Positions 1-11,929 of a stretch of 64,000 nucleotides of DNA are shown one piece after another (position 1 is the first letter of the stretch; every line of letters starts with the position of its first letter). The stretch is from Dryococelus australis (taxonomy: Eukaryota; Arthropoda; Insecta; Phasmatodea; Phasmatidae): NCBI GenBank assembly GCA_029891345.1, contig CM057000.1, positions 135,376,163 to 135,440,162 on the forward strand, read 5' to 3'. The notes beneath the pieces were generated by a model, which was given only the letters and a program-made list of their open reading frames with translations, had not been told where the DNA came from and did not search any database. A program made the position numbers and the translations under genes.

Positions 1-1171
1 ACGGACGGACGGGCGACTGACGGATGAAACGGATGGTTGTGAGTCCAGCTTTACAGTGCGAGATGTTCCGGGTTCGAGTCGGAGGTGAGGCATAGGCGTC
101 GCTTTGTGTTTTGTCCTAACAGTTATTTCTGAAAGGCAGCCTACGAGAATTGTTACTGAAAATATGAAAGAGTTAATGCTGTGGCGGCACAAAATAAATG
201 TGGCTAATATGTAAGCTTCGTAAATTAGTTCGTAAAGTTGGAGGCGAGTTTCCTCTTATTAAAAAAAAAAAAAGAAGAGTTGTGGTCGGAAGCAGCGGCA
301 TGTGGTGAACTGGTTAGAGCTTCCTAAATAACAAACCTTATTCTTAGCACTGCAGGGGAAATATGATGAAACTAGTTGATCCCGGCGAACCTTGTTCTGC
401 CTCTTTCACGTTCTGCTTTGCCTTCTCAATGCGTCCTTTCTATTATTGCGTCTGGTACGTCGACCGATGTTTGACCGTGGTATCGCTGACATTTTTCTAT
501 TTTAGATCAACAAACATTTTCCGCAAGTACGAACAAAATCGGTCCATAAATATAGAAGTTAGACTCCAGCGCCACCTATCGGAACCTAACCTACCAAATG
601 CAAAGCACAATAAAACAATTTATTTTAGATCAACAAACATTTCCTGCAAGTATGAGCAAAATCGGTCCATTAATATATAAGTTAGACTCCAGCACCACCT
701 ATCGGAATTAAACATAACTAAAATCCTTACTCGCCACCTCAATAACATATGGTGTGGATATGGTCTCAATTGGTCCAGTGGTTTGTCACTGATGATGCGG
801 TTTAGCCACGCACAATGGATTTTATATAATAAAGATATGTTCCCAAATTTGTTTAATATTCTATCGTAAACTTTGGTTTACAAAAGGTAGGTTTGGCCGA
901 TTATTTATTTAAATATGATATCCGTATCGAAAAAAGAAAAGTGTGAACATGGTTGGAAATATTATTTTTAGTGCTACTATGCACAGTTTTCTTAATGAAA
1001 GGAGAAAAGTAAGAAGTTTCTTTTGATGACTAATTGCATTTAGATTCGTAATGTTTTCTGACTGAAATAGGATTACTTATGAGAACCCACCGCCGAACAC
1101 ATGTGCATTTTTGCTGTTTGCTCCTGCAACCTCGACTGGCGCGCGCGAATAATAGGTACGAAAATTAATAC
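1..1171. repeat. Leading gap with a two-unit 123-bp tandem repeat
   Basis: No gene is recognised here. Two direct copies of a ~90-base core start at about 501 and 624, a period of 123. Each begins TTTAGATCAACAAACATT and ends near CCACCTATCGG, with a handful of differences. Around 30-100 there is a tRNA-like B-box (GGGTTCGAGTC), probably an old SINE head. The rest is AT-rich and unassigned. The ORF at 363-680 simply runs through the duplicated core, so it is not treated as a gene. Confidence 0.6.
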
Positions 1172-1597
1172 AGGCTTTCCACGATAAAGTGAGCAATTTA
1201 AAAATAAACCTTAAAAAAAACCGCTGCCCCTGCATGCATATACTTTAACGAGCGCACTGAGAGACATTCTCGCAGTAAAGTTGGTAACGACGTCTGGAAA
1301 ATAGTAGTTCCGTATCTTAACGTCGAATGAAAAAATGTTATGTAACCATTTGTGATAACTTGAAATTATTTATTTCGCTTTCTGTTTTTTTTCAGTGCAC
1401 CGATGCGTGAAAATGAGCAGATTTGTAAAGTATTTACTTTCTATGAAATTTCACAGTTTCATTTGACCGACGGGTGAATAAAGTGATGAGGCCCATGGTT
1501 ATGTTAATTTTACACAAGGTGGAGTAATACACAACGTGTATACATGTAGATCTTATGCAAGGATTTCAAAAATGCTCATTTTACCGTGGACAGCCTA
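1172..1597 (-). mobile_element. MITE family A, full-length copy
   Basis: This copy has imperfect terminal inverted repeats. The consensus left end is AGGCTGTTCACGGTAAA and the right end is its complement, TTTACCGTGAACAGCCT. Its interior matches at least ten other copies in the window, including the segments CTTTATTCATGCGTCGGTCA and GCCATGGGCCTCATCACTTT read in the other orientation. It has no coding capacity. Termini on both sides with no transposase between them make it a non-autonomous DNA transposon of unassigned superfamily. Confidence 0.85.
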
Positions 1598-1989
1598 TAC
1601 TTAGAATTTTGGAACGGGGAAAATATATGCATATCTCAGTTCCAGCCAAACATAACTTTTACATTCAAATAACTAGAATTTCCCCATTTACCACCAGCTG
1701 AACCCTTTCAGACCCACTTTAATCTACGGTTTCAAGTCCTGCAAACAAAAAAAAATGAGGAGTACTGTACTTAAGTCAACACAACACTTGTTTCATAGCA
1801 AAAAAAAAAAAACACCAATAAGCTGGAAGCTCTATGTTCCGCTACAGTTGTATGAACCAATTATCAGCTAGACCAGTAAGAAAGACGGTTTGTGAATCAT
1901 CTACCAACATGAAAGGTCATTGGTCACTGAGCTTCGCTGTGTGCAGTGCAGACAAAAAATTACCGACACGTGCGTAATGTACACAATTA

Positions 1990-2285
1990 TTTACATTGGA
2001 TCTGAGTGGGTTAAAAGAGACCTTTCCGGAACACCGTTGCACCTTGGGGTGAAAATGTTCACTACGCCGGACTTCCCCATAAGAAATCTCGTTTTGTTCC
2101 CAACCTGAGTAAAACCTTGCCCGCAGTAATGAACCATCTCAGCATTCTATTAGGATGTTTTCGGGGAAACCACGGGAAACCGAAATCAGGATGGCCGGAC
2201 CGGTAATTCGAACCCAGGATCCTCCCGAATTCCAATCCCAAGGTTCATGACCACTTTGCCAACCTCGACGGGTAACGGAGGACTC
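1990..2285 (-). mobile_element. tRNA-derived SINE, second family (SINE-2)
   Basis: On the minus strand the head reads like a tRNA: GTCGAGGTTGGCAAAGTGGTC, then a B-box (GGGTTCGAAT) followed by CCGGTCCGGCCATCCTGAT. The same B-box block and downstream CCGGTCCGGCCATCCTAAT occur at 29345-29565 on the plus strand. The copy is diverged and the 3' boundary is uncertain. It is a Pol III-type retroposon relic, not a tRNA gene. Confidence 0.7.
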
Positions 2286-3303
2286 GGACCGGGTCCGACG
2301 AAATGGCAGATTTTGTTGACAAAACGATCACGTGACCTGATTTCGTATACAAAAATAATGACGTGTTTGGTAATATGGTATTTCGTATTTTGTGTATAGC
2401 GACTGTTCGCAAAAAATACGAAATGACAAAATCTGCGCCATGCTGGTATTGACCTTCAAAGCACGTAGTTTTTTTATATATATAAAGAAATAACAGTTCA
2501 TAAAATACACTAGGCATGGTTTAAAAAGCAAATAAGTGCTGTGCTTTGTTTATATATTTCCCAACAAAATTTTTTTTTTAAATTTGTTATTGCATAATTT
2601 ATTATTTTCTGGTTCATTACCATACCCGCAGCAATCTGTTTACAGCGTTAAATATAGACAAAAACAGTTTCACTGTTAATGTAAAAATTCGTTGCTGCGA
2701 GTTTTATACAAGTGACTGTTGACAACGTCCGAATTTGAACTCACAAAGTGGCAAATTACAAAATAACGAATTTGTCATTTCGGACTCGGCCTCGACGTAG
2801 ACTGGCGCAGGGGAAGTTTGTGAATATATTGCAGCGAAAGCCACATCAAAAGCGAGAAGGAAGAAGATTCGCGCTTCGATTGCTGCGCGTTACATATGCA
2901 CGTGGTGCAGCAACTTCCCCAGGGAGCTTCATACCCTTATCTCGGCGGAGCACAGCATCATCTTCGGCCAGCTGCATGCGAGGGAGGGCCTCCAGAAAGT
3001 GGCACATTAACCCACTTAGGAAGAATCGCGCGTAGAGTGAGAGAGGGAGGGGGGGGGGGGTAGCTGGAGGCAGACGCTCGATAGTATTTTCCTTCGAGAT
3101 TCTCCGCGGCGGTAGCCTCTCTGTTACCCCTCTCGCTGCACGTTGTTAAGGGGAGGGTAGCGAAGGCAATTAGACCCCCCCCCCCCAACCAACCAACCCT
3201 GTCGTAATAAGGACACCCGCAGTTTCACCCCGTGGCGCAGATGGGGCGAGGCGAACATGTGAGCACGTGTGTTTATGTTCGCTGGCTCGTAATGCTCCAG
3301 GAG
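2286..3303. other. Gap with a hairpin-like segment and opposed G and C runs
   Basis: No gene is recognised. At 2303-2441 a short segment folds back on itself: TGGCAGATTTTGT near the left is complementary to ACAAAATCTGCGCCA near the right. A run of about 12 G (ending 3060) and a run of about 12 C (3175-3186) lie about 115 bases apart and could pair. ORFs across 2748-3369 are arginine- or proline-rich frames through simple sequence, with no recognisable domain. Confidence 0.4.
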
Positions 3304-3884
3304 CAGTGCTGCCAGATAGAAGAAATCCAATTCTGGTACGATCCACCTTAAAATTCTGGTATTACCCAAAAATTCTGGTACTATAACATAAAAAAGAGCC
3401 CAATCACCGTAGGAAAACAGTTATTGTTATTACATTACTGTAATTTTAAGTTCCAAATAATATCTGCGTAATTTTAAAACAACAGTTATTTTATGATATT
3501 GGCTTGTTGATTATATACATTTTTTTTCGGGTGCTCAGGGCTTACTTACTAAACTAAAAAAAATACGAAAATAATTAAAAAATGGTTTATTGATGGCCAT
3601 ATAGGCACAATTTGATTTAATACTATTTAGGTATTGTTACAAACTACAAGTACAATATAACATGAAACAATCTTATGCTGTTGTGATTTACAATTATGTT
3701 TATGTTAGTTTACAAAATAATTTAAACTTAGAGATACATTTGTCACATCAATAAATTTGAGCAAACTTTCGTGGCCAACAAAAATTTGGCATATATGCAT
3801 ACCAGAATGTGAAAAATCTGGTACCTGTTACCAAGACAAAAATTTGGTACAAATACCAGAATTCTGGTACGTCTGGCAACTCTG
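3304..3884. mobile_element. hAT-like MITE (family H)
   Basis: The left end CAGTGCTGCCAG and the right end CTGGCAACTCTG form inverted termini. Inside both ends is the repeated phrase AATTCTGGTA/TACCAGAATT. The flanks TCCAGGAG and GCCAGGAA match at 6 of 8 positions, which would fit an 8-bp target duplication. CAG-starting termini with 8-bp duplications are typical of hAT elements. No transposase is present. The subterminal TTCTGGTA repeats occur several times at each end, as is usual for hAT transposase binding sites. Confidence 0.6.
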
Positions 3885-4085
3885 GCCAGGAAGTTCTCGT
3901 ACGTTCACCGCTCGGCGCGCCTGCACTTCTGCTGCTGCGAGGAAGAGCCATAAGGAAGATTTACGCCCATTGCCCCACATGCTCCCCGGTCGCCTTGTAG
4001 CAAGATAATTAAATCGCTTCGCGACCGAAAATTAATGCGGAAATACCGTTTCAATAGCAGCGCGGCTGATGCTTGTTAACGCCAC

Positions 4086-4490
4086 AGGCTGTTAGTGGTG
4101 AACTGAGCACTTTTGAGAGCCCTGCTCAAGATCTACTTGTATGCCCATTGTGTATTATTTCGCCCTTTGTAAAATTTACACTGCTATGGGCCTCGTCACT
4201 TTAAACATGCTTCGGTCAAGTGAAACTACGAAATTATTAGAAAAGTAAATTAGTTAACCATCTGCTAATTTGTACTCTTAAATGGATAAAAAACTTAATA
4301 ACATATTTAAGTAATCAGACATTTTAACCGGACACTTTAAATTCGACGTTACAAAAGGGAACTTTTTTCCGTCCATCGTTGTCAACTTTGCTGGGCGGAT
4401 GCCGCTCAGTGGCATATATATGCAGGCAGGAACAGTGTCTTTTCTATAACGCTGAGTTTAAAAATGCTCACATTATCACGAACAGCATTT
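4086..4490 (+). mobile_element. MITE family A
   Basis: This is a full-length but diverged copy in the orientation starting AGGCTGTT and ending GAACAGC. Its interior matches the family, including the phrase GGGCCTCGTCACTTTA. The intervals 3885-4085 and 4491-4872 on either side hold no recognisable gene or repeat. Confidence 0.8.
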
Positions 4491-4872
4491 ATCCTTCAAT
4501 ACCCAGTTTAATTTACTGTTTCGTGTTTTGCAAGCGAGGAATTTTATAGCGTCGCTGTACTTAAGGTGGCCGCCAGCCCAGGGGCGCCAAGCGGTATGAA
4601 GGACTTCGGCAGGAAATGTATTACAAAACTGTTCAGCGTGCCTGACTGACTGTCTGCTTAGGAATAGCGTTTAAGAGACGTCGCACGCGTGTATAACAAT
4701 GACAGGTTCTCCCTTCATCTCCAAAGTCAATTTTTTTGCAAGTGAAATGTCTAAGTCGGGTGTGTTGGCGGTAATTTGTATGAATGAACTTCCCGGTGAA
4801 GAATATTTAAAATATATAGTTAAGCGCAGCCCAACTTGACCAAGAGCAATACAGCATACAATTACTATTTAA

Positions 4873-5291
4873 AGGCTATTCACGGTAAAATAAGCACTTT
4901 TGAAAACCCTGCATAAGATCTACTTGTATACAAGTTGCGTATTCTTCCACCTTATGTAAAATCAAATTGCCATGGGTCTCATCACTTTATTCATTCGTCC
5001 GTCAAGTGAAACTGAGGAATTATTGGAAAAGTAAATATTGTACAAATCTGCTCATTCTTACACTTCGATGCATTAAGAAATACAGAAAGCGAGAGAAATA
5101 GTTAGAAATAGAAGTGGTTACCTAATACTTTTTGTTCACCGTTAATATATAGAACTACTTTCCCATCCATCGTTACTAGCTTTACTGGACACATGTCACT
5201 CAGTACGCCAGTTAAAAAACATGCAGATAGGGGCAGTGACTTTTTTCTAAGGTCGATTTCAAAAGTGCTCACTTTATCGTGAAAAGCCTTT
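4873..5291 (+). mobile_element. MITE family A
   Basis: This copy is complete from AGGCTATTCACGGTAAAAT to ATCGTGAAAAGCCTT. It retains the interior blocks CATAAGATCTACTTGTATAC and GCCATGGGTCTCATCACTTT. It has no ORF of note. Confidence 0.85.
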
Positions 5292-5383
5292 AGTCACCCC
5301 TGAAAGTCTCGTAGCAGCATGTTAACGAAGGGAGGACGACGAGTCAGTTAAGTGGTTTGCACCTAGAGGCTACGATGAGACGC

Positions 5384-5764
5384 GATTGGCGTGCCTGGGT
5401 CGCCCTTACTGCTCCCGTGAACCTCGTACGTTCAAAATACCTCCAGTCAGGCGGCCCCCTTAAGCCGACACAGAACTCGTTTCGCGGTCACAGCTGATGA
5501 GATGTAGGGCGATTGGCGTGCCTGGGTCGCCCTTACTGCTCCCGTGAACCTCGTACGTTCAAAATACCTCCAGTCAGGCGGCCCCCTTAAGCCGACACAG
5601 AACTCGTTTCGCGGTCACAGCTGATGAGATGCAGGTCGATTGGCGTGCCTGGGTCGCCCTTACTGCTCCCGTGAACCTCGTACGTTCAAAATACCTCCAG
5701 TCAGGCGGCCCCCTTAAGCCGACACAGTACTCGTTTCGCGGTCACAGCTGATGAGATGCAGGTC
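5384..5764 (+). repeat. Three tandem units of a 127-bp repeat
   Basis: Units begin GATTGGCGTGCCTGGGTCGC at 5384, 5511 and 5638, an exact 127-base period. The three units are almost identical, differing by a few substitutions. The unit resembles the terminal part of MITE family C (GGCGTGYGTG...GTCGCCCGTAT...CTCCC...CCTTAAG). It may therefore have arisen by tandem amplification of a C-like terminus. It is more GC-rich than its surroundings. Confidence 0.9.
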
Positions 5765-5828
5765 GTGTTCTGTTACTGTAGCACAAGCCATTTATAACCT
5801 AGACAGGTTATACGGTCTGTCAACATCT

Positions 5829-6704
5829 GAAGGCGGTTCACGGTAAAGTGAGGACTTTTTAAAGGGTTCGAAGGCAGGGCCGGTTGTTATTCGACACGGG
5901 CGAATATCACGGCTGGAAACCCGGCGAACGAGGTCTTTGTCGTCCGAGACACTGCACCAGGAAGACGTCCAGAGATGGAGGCGTGCCGTCCGCCAAGATA
6001 CAGTCTAGTCATCAGCCTACGGCATCGTGTTTAACTAGAAGACGTTCCTCATCTACTGCACTGAGAAAAAGGTTTTGTTAAATCAAACAAGATTTGCTTG
6101 GTGCAACCAAGTTATTTGTTTGTATAGGTGCAAGGAAATATTTTGTTGCTGAAACCAAATTAGTTTGTTGTTCTCATTTGGTTGCTCCAAACTGTAATAT
6201 TTGGTTGGTGCAGCTAAAGATTTGTCTGGCTACAGGTACATTAAACAGTTTGGGCCGATATTAAAAATAATTCACGAGTTCGACCGAGTTTCGAACCTAA
6301 GTCACCTGTGTCCAAGCGTTATGTTTACTAATCTCAGCTAATAAAGTCGGAAAGCTTTTAAATAGATATACTGCAAGTATTGGGCTATGTGTGCATACAA
6401 ATATTTCAAGTTTTACAGACTTACTTGTCAGTTTTTTGCTGCATTGTTTTATTAATGTGTTTATACGATTGTTAAGCATCAATAGATGCACTAACAAACA
6501 CGGTTATTATCCTAATTGACACAAAAAAATACAAACAAACCTCGAGCTGTTTCTCGAACTAAGGCAGTCAAATAAGTGTCCAAACAAATATGTACAGTTA
6601 ATGCAACAAACTATTTTACATAAGATGGGAAGAATACACAATGTGCATACAATTAGATCTTAAGCAGGGCTTTTAAAAGTGCTCATTTTACCGTGAACAG
6701 CCTA
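5829..6704 (-). mobile_element. MITE family A, interrupted
   Basis: The left terminus (GGCGGTTCACGGTAAAGTGA) lies at about 5829-5866 and the right ~100 bases (ending TTTACCGTGAACAGCCT) at about 6606-6704. Between them the normal ~300-base interior is replaced by ~200 unassigned bases (5867-6064) and a family G element. The ORF at 5884-6081 lies in the unassigned part and shows no recognisable domain. Confidence 0.65.
6065..6616. mobile_element. MITE family G, copy 1
   Basis: This copy aligns along most of its length with 10086-10585. Both begin GAGAAAAAGGTTTTGTT(A/G)AA and contain repeated TTTTGTTG/CAACAAA words and matching inverted ends. This copy also contains ~80 bases (about 6268-6350) absent from copy 2. 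On the minus strand these resemble a tRNA head (GGTTCGAAACTCGG B-box), probably a small SINE insertion. Confidence 0.7.
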
Positions 6705-6792
6705 CAACAGCTAATGTTTTGTTTTCTAATTGAGCGAACGCTATATACAGCTGCCACCCCCATTCATTTTGGCGAAGCCACGAAAGACAACG

Positions 6793-6983
6793 AGAGTGAA
6801 ATAAGGCGAGTACGAAGCGGCGCCGGGATGAAAGGGCGGGGTAAACGGGAGATCCCGAGAAAACCCGCCGACCAGCGACATCGTCCTGCACGATTCGAAA
6901 ATCCGGGAGCTATACCTCTGGGGATCGAATGAAGTTCGCCTTGGTAGAAGACGAGCAATCTGACCACTGAACCACCGTGCTCC
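6793..6983 (-). mobile_element. tRNA-derived SINE-1
   Basis: On the minus strand this copy starts near GGAGCACGGTGGTTCAGTGG. It has a degraded B-box and the family body CGGGTTTTCTCGGGATCTCCC, and ends before the usual GCCGCCCAAATCTCTTCAC tail. SINE-1 copies in this window share a tRNA head (GGCCACGGTGG...GGTTCGATTCCCGG), a central GTGCCGGACGATGCCGCTGG block and a CTCAAGACCTCGCTGTTAAG tail. Confidence 0.85.
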
Positions 6984-7011
6984 GCTAACGGTTTGGGGTT
7001 TATTCGTCTGT

Positions 7012-7477
7012 TTAATAGTTATATGTATCTGCGCGTTTTTTTTTTTTTTTTGCGAAATAGTTGTTTGCGCGAATACGCCTATCTCGGTAAATAAATGTTC
7101 TGCGAATACAACTTTTTTTCAGAAAAGATATAAAACAGTTATCTATTATTTAACTTTTGTCGTATTTAGTATACGCGTGGAGAAAAAAAAAATTCGTGAC
7201 GTTGGTCTAATTTCGAATTTTTAAAGCTTGCCTGTGCAGTTTCCTTAAACCGCAAGAGAAAAGTACAAAGATAAGGACGTGATTTAAACTGTGGGGTTTC
7301 ATCGCGTGTAATAAAACCCCACTGTTACAGATGTGATTTACACAGTACAGCGTCACGACGGAAACACTGCACGCCTTGCGCGTAGGAGCGATAAGACACT
7401 TGGCGTGCGTGTTAGTGCCGCCCGTATTGCTCCCTCGCTTCTTGACCTTGAACGGGCAGCTCCCAACTAACTCTTAA
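7012..7477 (+). mobile_element. MITE family C (TTAA-flanked, piggyBac-like), copy 1
   Basis: This copy is flanked by TTAA at both ends (7012 and 7474). Its interior matches four other copies: TTGCGCGAATACGCCTATCT near the left, GCAGTTTCCTTAA in the middle, and CACTGCACGCCTTGCGCGTA and CTCCCTCGCTTCTTGACCTT near the right. TTAA targets and TTAA-bounded inverted ends are the hallmark of piggyBac elements. No transposase is encoded. Confidence 0.8.
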
Positions 7478-10085
7478 CTGATGAGATATGTACACGGGGA
7501 AATTATTAGAGATGTCCTTATTGCACGTCCGTGATGGCATGATCATGGGAAGACCTGAGGTATAAGAGTACTGCACTTAAATATTATACATAATTTCGTT
7601 CTGTAGATTCACGAGCGAATAAATTGCTCTAGGAATGTATAACACTATATATTTTTTGCAGTTTGATTGCTATTTTCATATACTTTTACAAAGATTACAA
7701 AATGTATGAAGTGAATTTTAATAGTGGTGACTAAATAGAAGCTGACAACTGCATATCGTGTTTTCAAAAACATTATTTGGAAATTTATATAATAATTTAC
7801 AAAACATATAACTTTAAAAATAGCTTGCATATGTATTTAAAATCAACACTGCACACAACACTATAGTGTAAACTGTTAAAATTTTCCGTATATTTACGGA
7901 AATTTTTACCAAAATGCCCGGAAAATCTCCGTATCTCCTATAATTTCGGATTTCGGGCACGAACAATGCCGAGTCCACGCGAAACTTTCTTCGCCACTGA
8001 AACGAGAAACTTATAGTTTCTGTGGCAGTTAAGGTCATCCACGTCACTAACACCTGTTCCTTCAAACATTTAAAAATAGCAACAGGCGTATGTAACACTT
8101 AACAAAATTTACACTAATTTTAACAGAAACTATAAAAGTTGCTTATGTAGCTGATATAGAAATTCAAAAGTTATACCAGATTCACTACCGTAAGCATTGT
8201 AGGTAAGGGGTTAGGGTCGTGAACATTTATACGGCTTGATTCGGGTTCAAATCTTGCTTGAATATAACAATGTTTAACTTTTTTAAATACCTTTTTTACA
8301 CACAGTAGAACACCCACATAACGAAAATTAAAGTAAAATAGATATTAAACATTATTTAAACTAGAGGTACAGAAAACTAACGGGAGTTAATCGAGAGGTT
8401 CCGTGAATTTTACGGATAGTCCGTTTTTCAAAATCGACGTGTCCGTAATTTTACGGAGAGTTTACGGACCTCTCTGGATAAATTTGTATCAGCACGTTCC
8501 GTAAAATAAAGGTTTTTTTTTAATGTGTCGAATCTTATAACGTTTATAAAAGTCTTTAAACTTGACGCACAGCAGCACACGGCTGGCTCATCTCCCACCC
8601 GCATACTCTTCTACTAGGTTGTTTGGAAACTGGATTACTGCCGAAATTATGCCGCAGCTTCCTGTGTAGCTCATAACGCAATCCTCGTTGTGAGTGAACG
8701 AACGTCTCAAAACGCTTAGCTCCGAAAGCATTCGAGAAAATAACATGCACGTTAAAAGCAAAATACTGTCATCAATTTCTATAGCAGTAACTGCTGTTTG
8801 CACAGTCCATCATTTTGATTTCGCCGATAGAAATTACACAGGAAACTGCTATAAATATTTATACTTAAAATATCTGTAGCATGTAAAAATATTAGCCTGA
8901 ATAGCTGGTATATACTAAAAATATTTTAGTGATATTATTTATCGTTTTAAAGATACACAAATTATGTGCTGGCCCATCATAAAAAGTTGATATATATTTT
9001 CTTGTTTATATTGTTATAATGATCACATCATAGGCACTAGTACTGATAAAGGATTAATCAGAACAGAACCCCACCTGCACATTTCTTGAGGTGCTTTATT
9101 AGAAAACCTATTATGCTTCGGCACCACGAAATTTTACGCGACAAAATTGTTTAAAGTGTTATTATATTCTATATTAAAACTTGATGGCAGAAAATGGTTT
9201 TGCAGAGGTTGGAGATTTTCACTCAACTACACATGATCTGGAATGAAATTATTCCATGTAAAATAGTGTATGTACTCTCTACGACTATCTTAAGCTTTGA
9301 ATCCACCTTTAAGAGCCATCAAGAAGCCTTGTTGATTTTAAGTCGAACACATATATTGGAATATTTTTTTCTTAGGGAATATGTAGGCAGGGTTTGTTGG
9401 TGTTGTACTGAATAATTTTTTATTCTTGTTTAAAACTTTCAGTTGTTTAGAGGAGTTCAACTTTTTGTCGATATGCATTAATAAACTGCAAAAATATAAA
9501 GGGATTTTTATTGCGAGATTTTAGAGATACTTGGCAACGAAACTAAGTCTGAATACACTTTCTTCTACTCTAGTGGCACTTGGCTCAACGTGGTTTTGCA
9601 GCGTACGTGTCCTATTTAAATAAAAAGGGTACCTGCTTGCTTATCCTCGCAGCCGAGATATGGGATATAACGCGGTAAGTAAAGTAAGTATCCAGAAGTG
9701 TTAGCGTTGCTTGTACGGTCGAGTTCCCCGGGTACTTGTGAAGGGATATGGCCCTAGCGAAATTCCCCACTGCGTCGCACGCTAACACCGGAATAGGAGC
9801 GCCAGCAAACCTCTACGCCTCTTCTGACGCGGTTATCTTCCGAAAGCTTTAACCTCGTTCTCGGCATTGCAGCCACCAGTCCTTGTTGATCTCCTCGGCT
9901 TCTTGCGCCCCTAAACCCCCCTCCACCCGCTTGGGGGCACACAAGTTGTTAGTATTCAGCGCTAAATACTTAACGCACCAGACGTCTCCATACACGCACT
10001 GTAAACAATTTCTGGCAAACATCCTAAACCGAAGTGGACGTTTTGAACTTATGCAGTGCATGGAAATAGTGCTACGTACGCAGAG
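7478..10085. other. 2.6-kb gap, no gene recognised
   Basis: The sequence is AT-rich and without a supported gene. It holds three near-palindromes of the type TCCGTAAWTTTACGGA (7884-7901, 8401-8415, 8442-8457). A tRNA-like stretch at about 8190-8260 has a B-box GGGTTCAAATC, probably a worn SINE head. A GC-richer interval at 9750-9970 has no recognisable domain in any frame. Confidence 0.4.
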
Positions 10086-10775
10086 AAAAAGGTTTTGTTG
10101 AATCAAACAAGATTTGTTTTGTGCAACCAAATCATTTGTTCGTATAGGGACAATGAAATACTTTGTTGCTGAAACCAAATTATTTTGTTGTTCTCGTTTA
10201 GTTGTCCCAAACTGTAAGATTTGGTTGGTGCAAATTTATATCTATTTGGCTCCAGGTACATTTGACAGTTTGGCCTGTATAAAAATATGTTATATGTTCG
10301 ACAACGTGACAACAGACAACACAGGAAAGCTTTTAACAGCAATACTGCCAATAATGGGCTACGTGTGCAATAAAATATTTTAAGTTTAATAACGTTACTT
10401 GTCAGTTTCTTGGTACATTGTTTTAATAATGTGGTTAGACGATTATTAAACCAATAGATGCACTAACAAGCACAGTTACTATCCTGTCACAGAATATACA
10501 AACAAACTCTCGATCTGTATTTTCGAACGAAGGCAGTCAAATCAGTGGCCAAACAAATATATACAGTTGATTCAACAAAATATTTAGTTGACAGCCTAAT
10601 TTTATTTGGTCCAACACAGAGATTTAGTTTATTCAAGCATATATTTTGCTAGACGAACAAGAGTAATTTTGTTGCTTTTCACATTTTGTTGTCTCAACAA
10701 TATATTTTGTTACGGCAGCTAAATCTATATATTTGGCGCTATACAAAGAAATATTTTGTTCGATTTTATCAAAGT
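10086..10775. mobile_element. MITE family G, copy 2 plus partial tandem copy
   Basis: The complete unit (10086-10585) starts GAGAAAAAGGTTTTGTTGAA and ends GTTGATTCAACAAAATATTT, an inverted match to its start. From about 10586 to 10775 a diverged second left half follows (TTTTGTTGTCTCAACAATAT and AGCTAAATCTATATATTTGG). The TTTTGTTG word recurs many times in both parts. No coding sequence is apparent. The flank 10776-11595 holds nothing recognisable. Confidence 0.65.
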
Positions 10776-11595
10776 GTATCAGGTCAAAAATATGGGAATG
10801 TTTAGGATCGCTACTATACAAAGCTGGGAACTTCTCTATGCATCTGACTCTTTCCTGGGCAACTGTAAGAACATTACAATGGATCTTTGGGAAAGTATTT
10901 TACCATTCGCACTTTACCACTGTACGTGTACACTGATATGGAAAATCTGCAAATAATTTCTTAGATTGCACAACAGGACGTTTAATAGTGTTCAAGACAA
11001 TAACTTATGCTTGATTTTGGGAATATTTGATTATAGTTTTGTGACATGATTTTGGTAGTTGATAAAAATGATAAATTACTTGAAAAATAATATTCATCAT
11101 ATTTCTTAAACATAAATACAATAATTTCCACTTAAAGTCTTGATACGTATAAATTTTAAAATGAATTTAACATCAAGTTTGGCCCCAGATAAAATTTTTT
11201 GTCGACGTCACAGGACAATTTCTTTGAAATACGCTTGATTATTGTTGACTACGTTTCTCTATATTGGTGACCCCTGTATGTGAGATTCGATTTTGCGAAT
11301 ATTAGTTTTAATATTTTCTTATGATTTTGACTGCGTTAATGCTGGAAGCACAATAGCGTGATGTGAGCGACGCGAAAAAAAAATTGCGTTCTAGTCAATC
11401 TACATCGAGACTTCCGTGACATTAACGTGACAAAACTGTGTTAATAAGCGAGGCAACGCCTTTTTACGTCTACGTGTATTAACCACCATATTTTCTCATG
11501 TGGAGTGTAAGTGGGCGTTGAAAGAAAATTGTTGAATAAATATAAAATGAGAAACAATTTAAGTATTAACATTTCCCGTATAAGAGGATAGCAGA

Positions 11596-11825
11596 GACCG
11601 CTGTGGTTTTAAAGGTTAGACTACTCGCCACCAACCTAGGCGAACTGGACTCGATTCCCGGCTAGGTCGCTCGGCGTGTATGAATCGTGCCGGACGATGC
11701 CGTTGGTCGGTGGGTTTTCTCGGGGATCTCCGGCGCCGTTCCATACTCACCTCACTTCGCCTTCATTGACTCTCAAGACCTCGATGTTAAGAGCCGCCCT
11801 AATCTCTCCACTCCATTCTCCACAA
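11596..11825 (+). mobile_element. tRNA-derived SINE-1
   Basis: The head reads ACCGCTGTGGTTTTAAAGGTT, followed by the B-box GATTCCCGGCTAGGTCGCTC. The body is GTGCCGGACGATGCCGTTGG and the tail AAGACCTCGATGTTAAGAGC followed by CTAATCTC. It is nearly complete and lies just upstream of the gypsy-type element. Confidence 0.9.
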
Positions 11826-11929
11826 CCGAGTTTAGCGTGTACTACAGAAACACTCTAACAATATATTTTTTTTTAAATGTTGGTAGCGAAACAATAAAAC
11901 TAGCGGGAGTACCAACACCAGTTAGAAAA

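Noticed and set aside
2748-3369. Overlapping ORFs around the G and C runs
   Set aside because: Frames are low complexity and on both strands. No domain is recognised.
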